A stretch of 6,724 bases of DNA, taken from assembly GCA_002352375.1 (NCBI GenBank), contig DEIH01000056.1:8295-15018 (forward strand). The letters run 5' to 3'. How positions within the stretch are numbered: position 1 is the stretch's first letter; each line of letters starts with the position of its first letter. Origin of the DNA: Spirochaeta sp. UBA2779. GTDB lineage: Bacteria > Spirochaetota > Spirochaetia > DSM-2461. Of this stretch, positions 6,062-6,724 are shown piece after piece. The translations under genes were made by a program, and so were the position numbers. The notes beneath the pieces are model-generated. The model was not told where the DNA came from, made no database searches, and saw only the letters and a list, made by a program, of their open reading frames with translations.

Positions 6062-6185
6062 GATGAAAACAGAAGTTGGTTGAAAAGGTTCAGGTGGCAG
6101 GATTCTGACCGGGTTTTGGAGCTGTCATTCGGGTCGCCCTGGAGTGGAAACTCCAAATCTCCCGGGTTGGAAACTGGGCGGTTGA
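6062..6185 (+). pseudogene. Decayed, frameshifted partial copy of a recB segment
   Basis: This stretch resembles the recB segment that starts about 172 nt further on. In the frame starting at 6062 it reads ENRSWLKRFRWQDSDRVLEL, to be compared with GFRNWQDWRHLCEL downstream. Restoring one missing base after GAGCTG (6119-6124) then gives, in the frame of 6127, RVALEWKLQISRVGNWAVEAG, to be compared with EVSRIKNWMREEA. The spacing between the shared motifs WQD and SRxxNW is the same in both copies once the base is restored. The match is clear at DNA level as well: TGGCAGGA, GAGCTG and TCTCCCGG occur in the same order in both. There is no start codon or ribosome binding site. The similarity continues to about 6200. 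Whether this is a paralogous remnant or an assembly artefact cannot be decided here. Confidence 0.55.
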
Positions 6186-6376
6186 GGCCGGAAAGAAGAG
6201 CTTGGGGGAATATCTGAAAAACCCTGGACCCGGCGGGTGCTCCTGGGGAATGAGGGATTCAGAAACTGGCAGGACTGGCGCCATCTCTGCGAGCTGATCC
6301 AGAACCGCCAGGCCGAAGGGGTAATCGAGGTCTCCCGGATTAAAAACTGGATGAGGGAAGAGGCTGAAACCCCGGA
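6080..6376 (+). repeat. Diverged tandem duplication within recB-like DNA (unit about 172-176 nt)
   Basis: Copy 1 (about 6080-6200) and copy 2 (about 6252-6376) share, in order, TGGCAGGA (6095-6102 and 6267-6274), GAGCTG (6119-6124 and 6291-6296), TCTCCCGG (6158-6165 and 6331-6338) and GAGGCyG...AAA. Over the 22 bases around the third block, 17 are identical. Copy 1 lacks one base relative to copy 2, which moves its reading frame. Confidence 0.55.
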
Positions 6377-6724
6377 GATAGAGGGTTCCTCCGAGTCCCA
6401 GCGCCTGGAAACTGAAAGTCCCGCAGTGAAAGTGCTCACCATGCACAGCGCCAAGGGTCTGGAGTTTCCCCTGGTGTTTCTCCTCGGGGGTTTTGGCGGC
6501 CTGACTAAAAGGGGCCGCAGCAAAGATTACCGCTTTGATGAGGATGGGAAACTCGTTGTGGACCGGGTATGCCGGGAGTCGAACCGGGAGGCTCATCTGG
6601 CTTATCAGTGGGAAGAAGACAAGCGCCTCTGGTATGTGGCCTTCACCCGGGCCGCGGTGAAACTATGGATGCCCCTCCCCGGGGATGGGCCTGTTACCCA
6701 GGTGGAATCCCTGATAGACGAAGC
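6186..6724 (+). CDS. recB: RecB-like exonuclease V beta subunit, C-terminal helicase part (5'-truncated, runs off the window)
   Basis: The open frame between the TGA at 6183-6185 and the window end encodes the second half of a UvrD-type helicase core. TMHSAKGLEF (6438-6467) is helicase motif V and is followed by PLVFLLGG, as in RecB. RLWYVAFTRA (6624-6653) is motif VI with the arginine finger region. The convincing family match begins near 6237 with RVLLGNEGFRNWQDW. Everything expected before this, including Walker A and motifs Ia-IV (several hundred residues in RecB), is missing, and upstream frames are broken. In-frame GTG 6237, ATG 6351 and ATG 6441 have no ribosome binding site. RecB works with RecC and RecD in double-strand break repair; neither partner is in view. 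G+C content is far above the neighbouring operon. AddA is the alternative name to consider, but the motif V context favours RecB. Confidence 0.72.

Noticed and set aside
6090..6596. Two overlapping minus-strand open frames (6090-6596 and 6125-6523)
   Set aside because: They lie opposite the recB-like helicase motifs and look like shadows of G+C-rich coding DNA, rich in Pro, Ser and Arg with no family signature.

Overview
The window is a moderately AT-rich stretch (about 37-47% G+C in the rows I counted) holding one minus-strand gene cluster, followed at the right end by a short G+C-rich plus-strand piece of a different character (about 55-58%). The substrate-binding protein has a signal peptidase I type leader and no lipobox cysteine, which points to a diderm bacterium. 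Its leader and mature N-terminus remind me of anaerobic spirochaetes, but that assignment is a guess.

Layout, read in the direction of transcription (right to left). A promoter near 5937-5965 leads into a UroD/MtaA-superfamily gene (start 5794 or 5818, end 4721). This is followed, with tight spacing (8 nt, then 1 nt), by a ROK-family transcriptional regulator (4712-3423) and a second UroD/MtaA-superfamily gene (3421-2261). An 81-nt gap holds a perfect 17-nt palindrome inside a possible internal promoter. Next come a sugar-type (CUT2/RbsB-like) periplasmic binding protein (2179-1136), a strong 12-bp stem-loop, the RbsC-like permease (1028-48) and the first 11 codons of a further gene (35-1 and beyond), which by position should be the RbsA/MglA-type ATPase.

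Working model (inference): the transporter imports a small, probably sugar-like or methylated, ligand. The two UroD-like proteins act on it or on a group derived from it, and the ROK protein senses the ligand or a product. Neither UroD-like protein has the arginine-containing N-terminal motif of the haem enzyme HemE. One carries an HxC zinc-type motif as in MtaA/MtbA methyltransferases; the other has HND at the same place. No corrinoid protein is visible in the window.

Right end: from about 6062 the G+C content jumps and the plus strand encodes the C-terminal helicase part of a RecB-like protein, without a start codon or N-terminal half and running off the window. Just before it lies a diverged, frameshifted partial copy of the same recB segment, in tandem at an offset of about 172-176 nt. 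This is either a pseudogene junction or an assembly chimera.
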